64,000 nucleotides of DNA from positions 40,690-104,689 of the forward strand of contig NZ_SRYM01000009.1 of NCBI RefSeq assembly GCF_004793765.1, written 5' to 3'. A program made the position numbers and the translations under genes. Below, piece by piece: positions 1-8,043 of the stretch (its first letter is position 1; each line of letters opens with the position of its first letter). The notes under the pieces were generated by a model that did no database searches, had not been told where the DNA came from, and was given only the letters and a program-made list of their open reading frames with translations. The stretch is from Parabacteroides distasonis (GTDB lineage: Bacteria > Bacteroidota > Bacteroidia > Bacteroidales > Tannerellaceae).

Positions 1-301
1 CGTTAGCCTTTTCAAGGAAATCGGACGAAAATCCTATGAAATAGATTTGCAGGTCTCCACCTATCTTATGAATCTGGAAAATACTGCCTGGCAAGATCGA
101 GATAAAACTTCCCGGCTCTACCTTAAACTGCGTCAGGTTGATGGAGGCCTCCACCTCTCCGCTCAGGCAGAACACGAAGATCCCCGCTTTCAGTCGGCAG
201 GGGTAATTGGCGTAGAGGCTCAGCAGACCGATATCTCCGGCCGTGAGCTTCCCGATGACCCAATCTTGGGGCAGGTCTATTTTAGGGATGTCTTTTTCCA
301 T
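1..301 (-). CDS. AraC-family transcriptional regulator, N-terminal part (cut by window edge)
   Basis: The reverse strand is open from an ATG at 299-301 to the window edge, about 100 residues (starts MEKDIPKIDLPQDW). The sequence resembles the cupin-like N-terminal sensor domain of Bacteroidetes AraC regulators: a small beta-rich stretch with 'FVFCLSGEVEASINL' and 'PGSFISILPGSIFQI'. The C-terminal helix-turn-helix pair would lie outside the window, so the assignment rests on the sensor half only. A good -7 element lies just upstream at 337-344 on the same strand. It is transcribed away from the lipoprotein run that follows and could regulate it, but nothing here proves that. Another cupin-type regulator is the main alternative. 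Confidence 0.65.
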   Translation of the reverse strand, partial: MEKDIPKIDLPQDWVIGKLTAGDIGLLSLYANYPCRLKAGIFVFCLSGEVEASINLTQFKVEPGSFISILPGSIFQIHKIGGDLQIYFIGFSSDFLEKAN

Positions 302-336
302 GTCTCTCCTATCATTCCTTAAGCATGAATACTTGG

Positions 337-344
337 CAAAAGTA
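337..344 (-). promoter_or_regulatory. -7 promoter element of the left-edge regulator gene
   Basis: Reverse-strand TACTTTTG matches the Bacteroidetes -7 consensus TAnnTTTG and lies about 36 bases upstream of the ATG. Confidence 0.5.
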
Positions 345-594
345 GATATTTTCAAAGATTTGTCGTGTCTTTTCGCGGAATATTTCTTGTGCTTGGTAGG
401 ATTGAGCTTCGCTTTTCCTGGAAAGCATATTTGTTATTGTAATCCTGTCTTTTGTGACGTTTTGATCAAAAGGGGCCGCATATCGTGATAAGGCTGTTTC
501 CTTGGTTTGCCAAAATAGCGGGAGCACACAGGTAATACACGGCCTTTTTTGTGAGAAAACCGTATTTTGGATACCTTTTAGGCGGCAAAAGTGT

Positions 595-682
595 ATGCGA
601 TAGGTGTCGTTGGGCAATGCCGATACTGCCGTTGGGCATCGTAAGTAGTCGAGAACTGGATCGTGAGTAGTCGTGAATGGGC
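595..682. repeat. 22-bp-period repeat array (locus D)
   Basis: Split into 22-base rows, rows 1 and 2 (595-616, 617-638) share ATGC, GATA and the ending CGTTGGGCA. Rows 3 and 4 (639-660, 661-682) share TCGTRAGTAGTCG and GAAxTGG. CGTTGGGCA recurs at 608 and 630, and TCGTRAGTAGTCG at 639 and 661, so both steps are exactly 22. Palindromy is weaker here than at the other four loci with this spacing. Confidence 0.6.
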
Positions 683-1168
683 ATTCGTATACCGGTATAA
701 CCCGATTCTTGTCCCCCGGATTTCCCTTTTTTACGCTCCGAATATGAATTAGTATGAATTGTTTTCGTTAGAATAAAAGGCCGTTTTGGGATATAGAACT
801 ATTAAACAGTGGATTGTGGTTTTTTTCTTGAAAATTTGGGAACGGCACGTACTTTTACCCGGAATAATCGATTCTTCGGGAGTTAAGATTACAAATTGTC
901 ATTTTGTAACGATCTTTCTTCCACGGTCAAGGCGATGGCTTGTTGCTTTGTGCTATTTGAAAAAGAGAACAGAGGCTTACAAAAATCGGACATAATTGTT
1001 TTCTTAAACACTTCTGTATGTGTGGGAGTGAGAAGTGAAATCTAAAAAAGAGAATAGGTAATCATATAAACAGACCTTGTGTGTGTTGTTGGGATGTTGT
1101 TCTTTTGCAGTTGAATTTGGGTTTGAATATCCTTATTGTTGAGGAGTGAGTATATTAAAGATATTAAT

Positions 1169-1972
1169 ATGAGAAAAATGAGATTTATGAGTTGGGGGAT
1201 GGCTTGTCTGCTGGGCGGATGCCTGTCGCTGGCCTCTTGCCAACAGGAGGAGTTGGGAGGAGTGCCTGTGGCGAAAGGGACGGGGACGATCACGCTCGAA
1301 CTGAATGCGCAGCCGGGATTCGCTTCCGGTTCCAAGACGAAGGCGGTGGATGAGGCTGCCTATAAAGATAAGAATGGATATACGTTGCAGATCCTTTCTG
1401 GTGATAGGATTAAGGATGAGTTCTTATTTAAGGATCGGCCTGCCTCGATAGAGCTGGAGGAGGGCGCATATAAGCTGAAGGCTTTTTATGGCAAGGAACA
1501 AGTGGCTTCCCGAAATGAGTTTTACGTGTATGGAGAGAAGGCGTTTGGTGTGAAAGGGGGCGATCAGGACAAATCGGTCTCCGTTGAATGTGTGCCTACT
1601 TGCGCCAAGGTACAAGTGAATTTTGATGTGACGATGGCTACCTATTTCAGCGACTATAAGGTGGTGTATGATACCAAGGCGTTGAACGGATCTACCACGG
1701 CTACGTGGGCGAAAGGTGATATGGAACCTTGGTACCTGAAGGTCGATAAGGCGGGTGAGACGGTCAAGGCTACGATCACCTTGACTCCAAAGGCGGAGTA
1801 TGAGACCAAGGAGGCCTCGGTCGTCCAGACAAAAACGTTAAGTCCGAACCAAGGCTGGACATTGAAGGTGAAGCCGAATTACAACCATGGCCAGTTAGGC
1901 TTGGAGATCACGATAGATGAGACAACAGAGGACAAGCCGATCGATATTGTAATCCCTCCGACTTGGAAATAA
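1169..1972 (+). CDS. DUF4493-like surface lipoprotein
   Basis: A 267-residue lipoprotein: signal peptide, lipobox LASC with Cys near residue 24, then one beta-rich domain. The plan (a short 'GTGTITLELNAQ' strand, a basic TK/TR site, 'IELEEGAYKLKAFYG', a later Cys-containing strand and a C-terminal beta region) matches the DUF4493-type lipoproteins of Bacteroidales. Those are thought to be surface or fimbria-associated; their function is not established. The start at 1169 is chosen because it gives a complete signal peptide; ATGs at 1178 and 1187 are alternatives. It is first in a same-strand run and ends 13 bases before the next gene. Confidence 0.6.
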   Translation: MRKMRFMSWGMACLLGGCLSLASCQQEELGGVPVAKGTGTITLELNAQPGFASGSKTKAVDEAAYKDKNGYTLQILSGDRIKDEFLFKDRPASIELEEGAYKLKAFYGKEQVASRNEFYVYGEKAFGVKGGDQDKSVSVECVPTCAKVQVNFDVTMATYFSDYKVVYDTKALNGSTTATWAKGDMEPWYLKVDKAGETVKATITLTPKAEYETKEASVVQTKTLSPNQGWTLKVKPNYNHGQLGLEITIDETTEDKPIDIVIPPTWK

Positions 1973-1985
1973 ATAAGAAAAGGAA

Positions 1986-3296
1986 ATGAAAGCATTGAAT
2001 CAGATAGGAATGGCCTTTTGCCTGTTGGTGGGCCTGGCTTCTTGCGAGATGCGGGAAGAGATCTTGGGTAAGAAGGAATCGCAAGGTTCGGGTTTGTTAC
2101 GCTTGTCCGTGGAGGCGATCGCCCCGAAGGTACAAACGAAGTCGGCGGTCGCTACGGATAACTTTGCGGTGAGTATCGTGGGGGTAAGCGATGAGGTGAA
2201 GGATTATACGAAGGATTTCGATAGGGTGAGCGACTTGCCCACTTCTATTGAGTTGTCGGTGGGTACGTATAATGTGGTCTCGCATACACCGGGCAAATTG
2301 GAGAAGCGGATGGATCACCCTTATTACTTGGGTAACAAGGAGTTGCTGATCGAGAAGGATAAGGATACGCAGGCCAACGTGCAGTGTAAGATGCGAAACA
2401 GCCGGATCCAATTGAACTATACGGTGGAATTCCTGGCCGCATTTCAATCGTGGACGATTACGTTGGATGATGGTTCTGGTATAGCGTATAGTGTGGAACA
2501 CGACAATACGGTGGGAACAACTCCCAAAGCCGGTTACTATGCTTTCGAGGAGAACGGGGCTGAATATGTTACGTTGAATATCCTTGCGACTACCGTTACG
2601 GGTAATACGGTTACTTTTTCCCAGCCTTATTACAAGGCTGATGCGGAGACGGGCTATGAGGAGGGAGATGACTCTAATTTCAAGGGAGGCGATGCGTTGA
2701 TTATCACCTTGGATCCTAAAGCTCCGGACGCACCGACGAGTGGTACGATTGGTATCGATGTTACGGTGAATGTCCTTTTCGCCAACTCGGATACGGAGGT
2801 GAAGATCGAGGTGAATGATAAGAATAAGCCTACAGATCCGGGAACAGATCCGGATCCGGACCCGACTCCGGGTGAACAAGAGCCTTCTATGGTGTTGCCT
2901 GCCGGAGGTACTTATTCTAAGACTGCGATACCGGCTGATTTGAATGCCGTATTGAAAGCACCTACTGGATTGGAGAGTGCGACTGTAAGGATTGAGACCA
3001 GCAATGCAGGTTTTAATGCGATATTGAAAGATCTTTCATTTGATAAAAAACCAGGAGATTTATTGACTGGTGCGGATTTGGTTAATAATTCTGCAATGCA
3101 GGAATTGTTTGATGCGATAGGGGGAGATAATCCAAAGCAAACACCTCAAAAGGGTGAGACCGAATATGAGTTTCCGATATCGGCTTTTTCTACTTTCTTA
3201 GGGGAGTTTGCGGGTACGCATACATTCTATCTTGAATTGACTGACGCAAATGGCAAGGTCGCTACCGGTTCTCTGACATTAACAATAACTGAGTAA
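1986..3296 (+). CDS. DUF4493-like lipoprotein with C-terminal Ig-like domain
   Basis: A 436-residue lipoprotein: lipobox LASC (Cys 20), a DUF4493-like domain over roughly residues 30-280 with the hallmark 'IELSVGTYNVVSHTPG' strand and a 'YYLGNKEL' segment, then a linker rich in Asp-Pro and Thr-Pro (about 283-300). It ends in an all-beta domain finishing with alternating Leu/Thr strands. The linker suggests a surface-exposed two-domain stalk. From about 2990 the codons become more AT-rich than before the linker, which fits exchange of the distal domain between strains. It sits in an apparent operon with the flanking lipoprotein genes. Function unknown; an adhesin or fimbria-accessory role is inference. 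Confidence 0.6.
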   Translation: MKALNQIGMAFCLLVGLASCEMREEILGKKESQGSGLLRLSVEAIAPKVQTKSAVATDNFAVSIVGVSDEVKDYTKDFDRVSDLPTSIELSVGTYNVVSHTPGKLEKRMDHPYYLGNKELLIEKDKDTQANVQCKMRNSRIQLNYTVEFLAAFQSWTITLDDGSGIAYSVEHDNTVGTTPKAGYYAFEENGAEYVTLNILATTVTGNTVTFSQPYYKADAETGYEEGDDSNFKGGDALIITLDPKAPDAPTSGTIGIDVTVNVLFANSDTEVKIEVNDKNKPTDPGTDPDPDPTPGEQEPSMVLPAGGTYSKTAIPADLNAVLKAPTGLESATVRIETSNAGFNAILKDLSFDKKPGDLLTGADLVNNSAMQELFDAIGGDNPKQTPQKGETEYEFPISAFSTFLGEFAGTHTFYLELTDANGKVATGSLTLTITE

Positions 3297-3307
3297 GGGA
3301 GTATCGT

Positions 3308-5101
3308 ATGAAAAAGATATTTTTTCTGTTGTTGTCCGTTGTGATTTTGTCTGCCTGTCAAGAGGAAGATACTTCTTTACAGGGTAAGATGGGCTATTTG
3401 CGATTGGATGTGACTGCGGTGTCAAGTACGAATACCAAGTCGGCTGTCCCGGAGAACTATAATCCGAAGCAACTGCATGTGGAGATCAAGGATGCGAGTG
3501 GAAACATCGTGAAACGCACGGACAATTTTGATCTGGAGTGGAAAGGGAAGGAAGTGATGCTGTCCCCGGGGAATTATACGATAGCCGCTTCTTCAAACGG
3601 TTTTGACGGGAACGCCTCGGGCGAGGGTATCCCTTATTATACGGGTTCTACAACGGTGACCATTCCTGTGGATGGCAGTTCGGTGTCTGCCTCGATTGTT
3701 TGTCGGTTGGCAAACGTGAAGGTGACATTCCGTTTCGATACTTCCGTGTTGAATGTGTTTAAGAGCTTAGCGATGGAGGTCGTTTCCTCTGTCTCAGGGG
3801 TGCTTCCGCAGTCGGCAACTTGCTCCTCGACTGAGCGGGTGGTCTATTTCCCGGTGGGGGATTTGACCGTGAGAACTGCTGTGACCAATATGGCAGGGAC
3901 TACTTTCCCGGCGTTGGAGAGACCGATTACGGGTGTCAAGGCGCGCGATCATTATATCTTGAATTGCAAGTTGGGTGATTCTGGCAATAGCGGGATTACC
4001 GTGGAGGCGGATGACTCGGAGAAGGAATATACCTATACCTTCGAGGTACCTACGGTCGCTTCCACGCGACTGGGTGCGGAGACTCCGGCTGTGTTATGGA
4101 GCCGGTTCGCCCATTTGGAAGGCAGTATCCTGTCTAAGTCGGAATCTTTCGTGCCGGATCCGAGTGCGATGAGATTTGAGTGGAAAAAGAAGGAAGATGT
4201 GAATTGGAATACCTTAGCTTCCACGCAGGAGGGGGAGAATTATAAAGCTATCTTGACTGGTTTGGAACCGGGGACGGCGTACACGTATCGTCTTGTTTAT
4301 AATAAGGAAAGTGATCAGTATGCGAGCGATGAGGTGATGTTTACGACCGCTACAGAGGTAGCCTTGTATAACGGCTCTTTTGAGCTTTGGAGTCAAAGCG
4401 GTAAAACCTGGTATCCGGGTTCTTCCGCTGAAGCTGGAAATACTACATCTTTTTGGAATACGAGCAATCCGGGTACATCTCAAGGCCTGGGTGCGATAGG
4501 AGGTGCTGTAAATCCGACAACAGGAGTCACCGATGTTGTTCATGGGGGAACTTATGCTGCACGATTGCAATCAACAGAGAAAGTGAGTGTTTTCGCCGCA
4601 GCCAGTTTGTATACTGGAAGTTTCTTGGGACTAGATGGGATGAGCGCAAATATGGAGTTTGGAAAGGGCTTTAATGCTCGTCCGATTGCCTTGAAAGGCT
4701 ATTATAAATATATACCTGCTGTTATAAATAAGGTTGATAGAGTTCCTAATGGAGTAACAATAAAAGCAGGCGAGACGCTGGATCAATGTGCTATCTTTAT
4801 TGCGCTGGCAAAAAAGTCGTTTACTTTCAATAACAAGAATGAAGATGAGTATATAAATTATGTGGATGATCCAGACATCATTGCCTATGGCGAGCTTCTC
4901 TCTGGGGCGGCTACGGAGGGTGATGGCTACGTGGAGTTCAACATCCCGTTGAAATATAAGAGTTTGACGGATAAACCTACTCATATTATTGTGGTATGTT
5001 CGTCCAGTAAGTATGGTGATTATATGACTGGAGGTGTTGGCAGTATATTATATGTAGACGATTTTTCTTTTATTTACGAGGGAGAGCCTGCTATTTGGTA
5101 A
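3308..5101 (+). CDS. DUF4493 plus PCMD-domain lipoprotein
   Basis: A 597-residue lipoprotein: lipobox LSAC (Cys 17), a DUF4493-like domain (about 25-240) with 'VMLSPGNYTIAASSNG', a fibronectin-III-like stretch (about 255-350, 'LTGLEPGTAYTYRLVYN'), and a C-terminal domain (about 355-597) resembling PCMD, the putative carbohydrate metabolism domain. PCMD signs are 'LYNGSFELW', 'TSFWNTSNPG' and the ending 'SSKYGDYMTGG...LYVDD', closely paralleled in the gene at 6361-8034. PCMD proteins are jelly-roll-like, so glycan binding is plausible but unproven. Roughly 4440-4880 is more AT-rich than the rest of the gene, suggesting a mosaic. Confidence 0.65.
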   Translation: MKKIFFLLLSVVILSACQEEDTSLQGKMGYLRLDVTAVSSTNTKSAVPENYNPKQLHVEIKDASGNIVKRTDNFDLEWKGKEVMLSPGNYTIAASSNGFDGNASGEGIPYYTGSTTVTIPVDGSSVSASIVCRLANVKVTFRFDTSVLNVFKSLAMEVVSSVSGVLPQSATCSSTERVVYFPVGDLTVRTAVTNMAGTTFPALERPITGVKARDHYILNCKLGDSGNSGITVEADDSEKEYTYTFEVPTVASTRLGAETPAVLWSRFAHLEGSILSKSESFVPDPSAMRFEWKKKEDVNWNTLASTQEGENYKAILTGLEPGTAYTYRLVYNKESDQYASDEVMFTTATEVALYNGSFELWSQSGKTWYPGSSAEAGNTTSFWNTSNPGTSQGLGAIGGAVNPTTGVTDVVHGGTYAARLQSTEKVSVFAAASLYTGSFLGLDGMSANMEFGKGFNARPIALKGYYKYIPAVINKVDRVPNGVTIKAGETLDQCAIFIALAKKSFTFNNKNEDEYINYVDDPDIIAYGELLSGAATEGDGYVEFNIPLKYKSLTDKPTHIIVVCSSSKYGDYMTGGVGSILYVDDFSFIYEGEPAIW

Positions 5102-5112
5102 ATTTTTGTTTT

Positions 5113-5391
5113 CCGGTCTCGTCGAAGGAGCTGCGCAAGGCTTCCGACACGGCTTTCCGCACCTTGGCCGAGGGCATCAACGCCGCCTACACGGTGAACA
5201 GCCTCGTGACGAAGGACGCCGCCAAGGAGACCGCCCTCGCCGCCGTGATCGATGGCGTGAACCAGTTTTTCGTGCAGCTACGCCAGGTGGTGCGTGCCCG
5301 GGGTGGCAAGGTCGGTGCCCTCGATCCCGTCGATCCAACGGAACTGACGGAACTGGGTGACGGAGACAGCGAATCGCCGGATGAGATTTAA
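5113..5391 (+). pseudogene. 3' fragment of a GC-rich gene, possibly DUF6261-like
   Basis: Starting about a dozen bases after the previous stop, the sequence switches abruptly to GC-rich codons (GCC, CTC, CCG, AAG). It encodes about 92 residues of helical protein (SSKELRKASDTAFRTLAEG, then VTKDAAKETALAAVIDGVN) ending at TAA 5389-5391. No ATG start exists in this frame; the frame simply opens inside the end of the preceding gene. It therefore looks like the C-terminal remnant of a gene whose 5' part is gone. The helical pattern recalls the C-termini of DUF6261 proteins, which are frequent in Parabacteroides, but that match is from memory. Confidence 0.45.
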
Positions 5392-5405
5392 GGAGGATGT
5401 GATCT

Positions 5406-5549
5406 ATGACAGAATTAATCGTAATCCCCCATTTGAAAAAAGATCATCCGATCTCTCCGGAGGTGTTGGAAATGACTTTCCCCCCAGCTCCGGAGGGCTT
5501 CGATCCCGATGCGGAATTGGATAAGATGTGGGAGAAGATGGCGAAATGA
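5406..5549 (+). CDS. Small hypothetical protein, 47 residues
   Basis: A short frame from ATG 5406 to TGA 5547-5549 follows a strong ribosome-binding site (AGGAGGA at 5391-5397, eight bases before the ATG). It encodes an acidic, proline-rich 47-residue peptide (begins MTELIVIPHLKKDHPISPE, ends EKMAK). Its Shine-Dalgarno overlaps the stop of the GC-rich fragment before it, so the two were probably co-transcribed before the fragment was truncated. I do not recognise a family. The strong site and the shared codon style are the reasons to call it. Confidence 0.5.
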   Translation: MTELIVIPHLKKDHPISPEVLEMTFPPAPEGFDPDAELDKMWEKMAK

Positions 5550-5601
5550 GAGCATTACATGAATGTGCAAACAAGAAGAAATAAGCGTTATTAAAAAAAC
5601 A

Positions 5602-6357
5602 ATGCGATATAAAGTTTCTATAATTACAATTTTTTTGGTTGAATGGCTGTTGTGTGGTGCCAGCGAGGCACAGGCTCAACGGCGTATGCAACGTATCGAC
5701 CGCGAGATACAGAAGACAGTCTTTATTCCTAAAGGAACATGGATGGCTGGTGGTACGGTATCTTATTCGGAGCATAACGAGAGTAACTTGAATTTCCTCG
5801 TCCTCAAGGATATCGAGGGGAAGGGATACGACTTTAGCGTAAGCCCTTATTTCGGTTATTTCTTTCGCGATAATATCTCTATGGGCGCACGTTTCGCCTA
5901 TAAGCGGAATTTCTTGGATTTGGGTAATTTCGACTTGAACTTGGGTGAGGATTTCAATATCAGTTTAAAGAACTTGTATTATCTGGAGCATAAATATGAG
6001 GCCTCTTGCTTTATCCGGACGTATATGCCGATCGGCAAAAGCAAGATCTTCGGTCTTTTCAACGAGGCTCGGTTGACGTATGGGTATGGCACGGGAAAGA
6101 ACTCTACCGGTTCCGGTGCGGAGTATGACGGCTCGTATCAGACAGTGCAGAATATGCAGATCGGTTTCGCCCCGGGTATGACGGCGTTTATCACGGATTG
6201 GTCGGCGGTAGAGGTGTCGGTCGGCGTGATGGGCTTCGACTTCAAGTGGATCGATCAAGAGACAAACCAAGTAGAGGAGGGACGGCAGCGGGTCTCTTCC
6301 GGGAATTTCAAGATCAATCTCTTCTCGATCAATATTGGTATGACGTTTTATCTGTAA
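5602..6357 (+). CDS. Outer-membrane beta-barrel protein
   Basis: A 251-residue protein with a signal peptide (hydrophobic to about residue 20, then GASEAQAQ). Alternating aromatic/hydrophobic strands follow ('GYDFSVSPYFGYFFRD', 'ISMGARFAYKR', 'QIGFAPGMTAFITDW'), and it ends in a terminal aromatic strand, 'NIGMTFYL'. This is the pattern of a small outer-membrane barrel. ATG 5602 is preferred over the upstream in-frame start because it leads directly into the signal peptide. It lies inside the lipoprotein run and stops three bases before the next gene, so it is probably the membrane partner of these surface lipoproteins; a role in anchoring or assembly is inference. Confidence 0.65.
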   Translation: MRYKVSIITIFLVEWLLCGASEAQAQRRMQRIDREIQKTVFIPKGTWMAGGTVSYSEHNESNLNFLVLKDIEGKGYDFSVSPYFGYFFRDNISMGARFAYKRNFLDLGNFDLNLGEDFNISLKNLYYLEHKYEASCFIRTYMPIGKSKIFGLFNEARLTYGYGTGKNSTGSGAEYDGSYQTVQNMQIGFAPGMTAFITDWSAVEVSVGVMGFDFKWIDQETNQVEEGRQRVSSGNFKINLFSINIGMTFYL

Positions 6358-6360
6358 GGA

Positions 6361-8034
6361 ATGAAGATGAGGAATCGAAATATAATCTGTTATATAATAT
6401 GCCTGTTGTCGTTGACCGCTTGCGTGATTGAAGATGATATCCCTTATCCGTTGTTGGAGGGTGCTATCCTTTCGATGACGGTGGAAGGGCAGCGTGCCGC
6501 TGAGGAAGGACAGGGCGTGGAGGCAACGATCGATGTGAAGGCGAGGACGGTGACCTTGTTCGTGAATGATTCGGTGGATCTCTCCCGTTTGAAGATCAAA
6601 TCCTTGAAAGTGACAGAGGGAGCTACCTTGATGGCTGATTCGACCGCATGTGTGGATATACGCCGTTTCCCGACAGCGGGTTTCGCCTCTTTGGACAGTG
6701 TCTCTTCCGATGCGAATACGCGGGTGGATTTTACCAAGCCGGTTACCTTTACGGTGAAAACGTATCAGGAATATGTTTGGAAGGTGTCGGTGACGCAATT
6801 GATCAAACGGGAGGTAGACGTGACGGGTCAAGTGGCGGATGCCGTGATCGATCCGGTGAACCGTAACGTGGTTATCTATGTTTCTCCGGATCAATCGTTG
6901 AACAACCTGCAAGTGAACAGCATGACGCTGGGCGGGGAGTTCGGGCGTGTGGAACCGGATCCTACCGATCCGGCGGAGAGAGATTATTCGAAAGGTTCCC
7001 GGCAGTTTTATGTTGGATATAACTGGGAAGAGACAATGTCGAAATGGAATGTCTTCGTGTATCATAAGGAGAGTAATGCGGGGGGGGCGGAAGCATTCGC
7101 GATGGTAACCCGTGCTACGCTTTCCGGAAAGATCCAGAGCGGGAAGACGCCTATCGTGGAGTATAAGCGCCAGGCGGATGCGGCTTGGAGCACGTTGGCG
7201 GCTTCGGCTGTGAAGGTATCCGGTACCTCTTTTACGGCCTTGCTGACGGGGCTTAAGGCAGCCACTGCCTATCAATACCGGGTATCGGTGGATGGAATAG
7301 CGGGAGAGGAGCAATCTTTTAACACGGCAGAGCCGATGCCCTTGACAAACGGAGGCTTCGATGACTGGAGTTCCGTGGCCGCGGGCAAGAATACACTTTG
7401 GCAGCCTTGGGCGGAAGGAGGAACCTCTTTTTGGGATACGGGAAACAAAGGGGCTACCACCGTGGGCAACAGCAACTCCACGCCTACTACAGAGACGAGT
7501 ACGGGAAGCGGGCAGGCGGCCTCGCTGGAGTCGAAATATATCGTCCTGAAGTTTGCCGCCGGCAACATCTTTACGGGTACTTACGTGCGGACAGACGGGA
7601 CGAACGGTGTTTTGGAATTCGGCCGCCCCTTCACGAGCTTCCCCTCGAAGCTGCGGATCCATTATAAATACAATTGCGTCCCGATCAACAAGTCGGGCGA
7701 TGATGATTTCAAGTATTTGATAGGTCGTCCGGACTCGTGCCAAATCTATATCGCTCTGACCGACTGGGATGCTCCACTGGAGATCCGTACCCGGCCTTCC
7801 GAACGTCAGCTCTTCGACCCTTCGGATCCGAAGGTGATCGCTTACGGCGAACTGACGAAGGGCGAGTCTGTCTCCTCGTGGACGCAAGCGGATATCGTGC
7901 TGGATTACCGCTACACGAACCGTACGCCTAAATACATCGTGGTAGTCGCTTCTGCCAGCAAGTATGGCGATTACTTCACGGGCGGCGAGGGTAGTAAGCT
8001 TTGGCTGGATGAATGTGAATTGATTTATGATTAA
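6361..8034 (+). CDS. PCMD-domain surface lipoprotein
   Basis: A 557-residue lipoprotein (lipobox LTAC, Cys 21). The N-terminal half (about 30-225) has two beta-sandwich repeats, each containing a 'VTLFVNDSVDLSRLKI' or 'VVIYVSPDQSLNNLQV' type strand. A fibronectin-like segment follows (about 245-320, 'LLTGLKAATAYQYRVSV'). The C-terminal domain (about 325-557) is a PCMD domain paralogous to that of the gene at 3308-5101: 'LTNGGFDDW', 'TSFWDTGNKG', 'ASASKYGDYFTGGEGS'. PCMD is a putative carbohydrate-related fold whose ligand is unknown. Translationally close to the preceding barrel gene. Confidence 0.65.
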   Translation: MKMRNRNIICYIICLLSLTACVIEDDIPYPLLEGAILSMTVEGQRAAEEGQGVEATIDVKARTVTLFVNDSVDLSRLKIKSLKVTEGATLMADSTACVDIRRFPTAGFASLDSVSSDANTRVDFTKPVTFTVKTYQEYVWKVSVTQLIKREVDVTGQVADAVIDPVNRNVVIYVSPDQSLNNLQVNSMTLGGEFGRVEPDPTDPAERDYSKGSRQFYVGYNWEETMSKWNVFVYHKESNAGGAEAFAMVTRATLSGKIQSGKTPIVEYKRQADAAWSTLAASAVKVSGTSFTALLTGLKAATAYQYRVSVDGIAGEEQSFNTAEPMPLTNGGFDDWSSVAAGKNTLWQPWAEGGTSFWDTGNKGATTVGNSNSTPTTETSTGSGQAASLESKYIVLKFAAGNIFTGTYVRTDGTNGVLEFGRPFTSFPSKLRIHYKYNCVPINKSGDDDFKYLIGRPDSCQIYIALTDWDAPLEIRTRPSERQLFDPSDPKVIAYGELTKGESVSSWTQADIVLDYRYTNRTPKYIVVVASASKYGDYFTGGEGSKLWLDECELIYD

Positions 8035-8043
8035 AATAGAAAT

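Larger units (their letters stand above)
302..1168. other. Non-coding stretch upstream of the surface-lipoprotein cluster
   Basis: This 867-base stretch holds no reading frame with convincing codon use. Its left end carries the promoter of the divergent regulator gene. Positions 595-682 hold a 22-base-period repeat, listed separately, followed by the self-complementary TATACCGGTATA near 690. TTCTTTTG at 1100-1107 is one base off the -7 consensus and is a weak candidate promoter for the cluster starting at 1169. I searched for long inverted repeats that could mark an invertible promoter and found none by eye. Confidence 0.5.

Noticed and set aside
302..1168. Invertible promoter upstream of the lipoprotein cluster
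   Set aside because: Phase-variable fimbria-like loci often have one, but I found no pair of long inverted repeats here.
2097..2879. Reverse-strand frame of 260 codons
   Set aside because: Arg/Ile-rich shadow of the lipoprotein gene at 1986-3296.
5965..7887. Long reverse-strand frame of 640 codons
   Set aside because: Arg/His/Leu-rich shadow of the barrel and PCMD genes on the forward strand, with no domain, start context or promoter.
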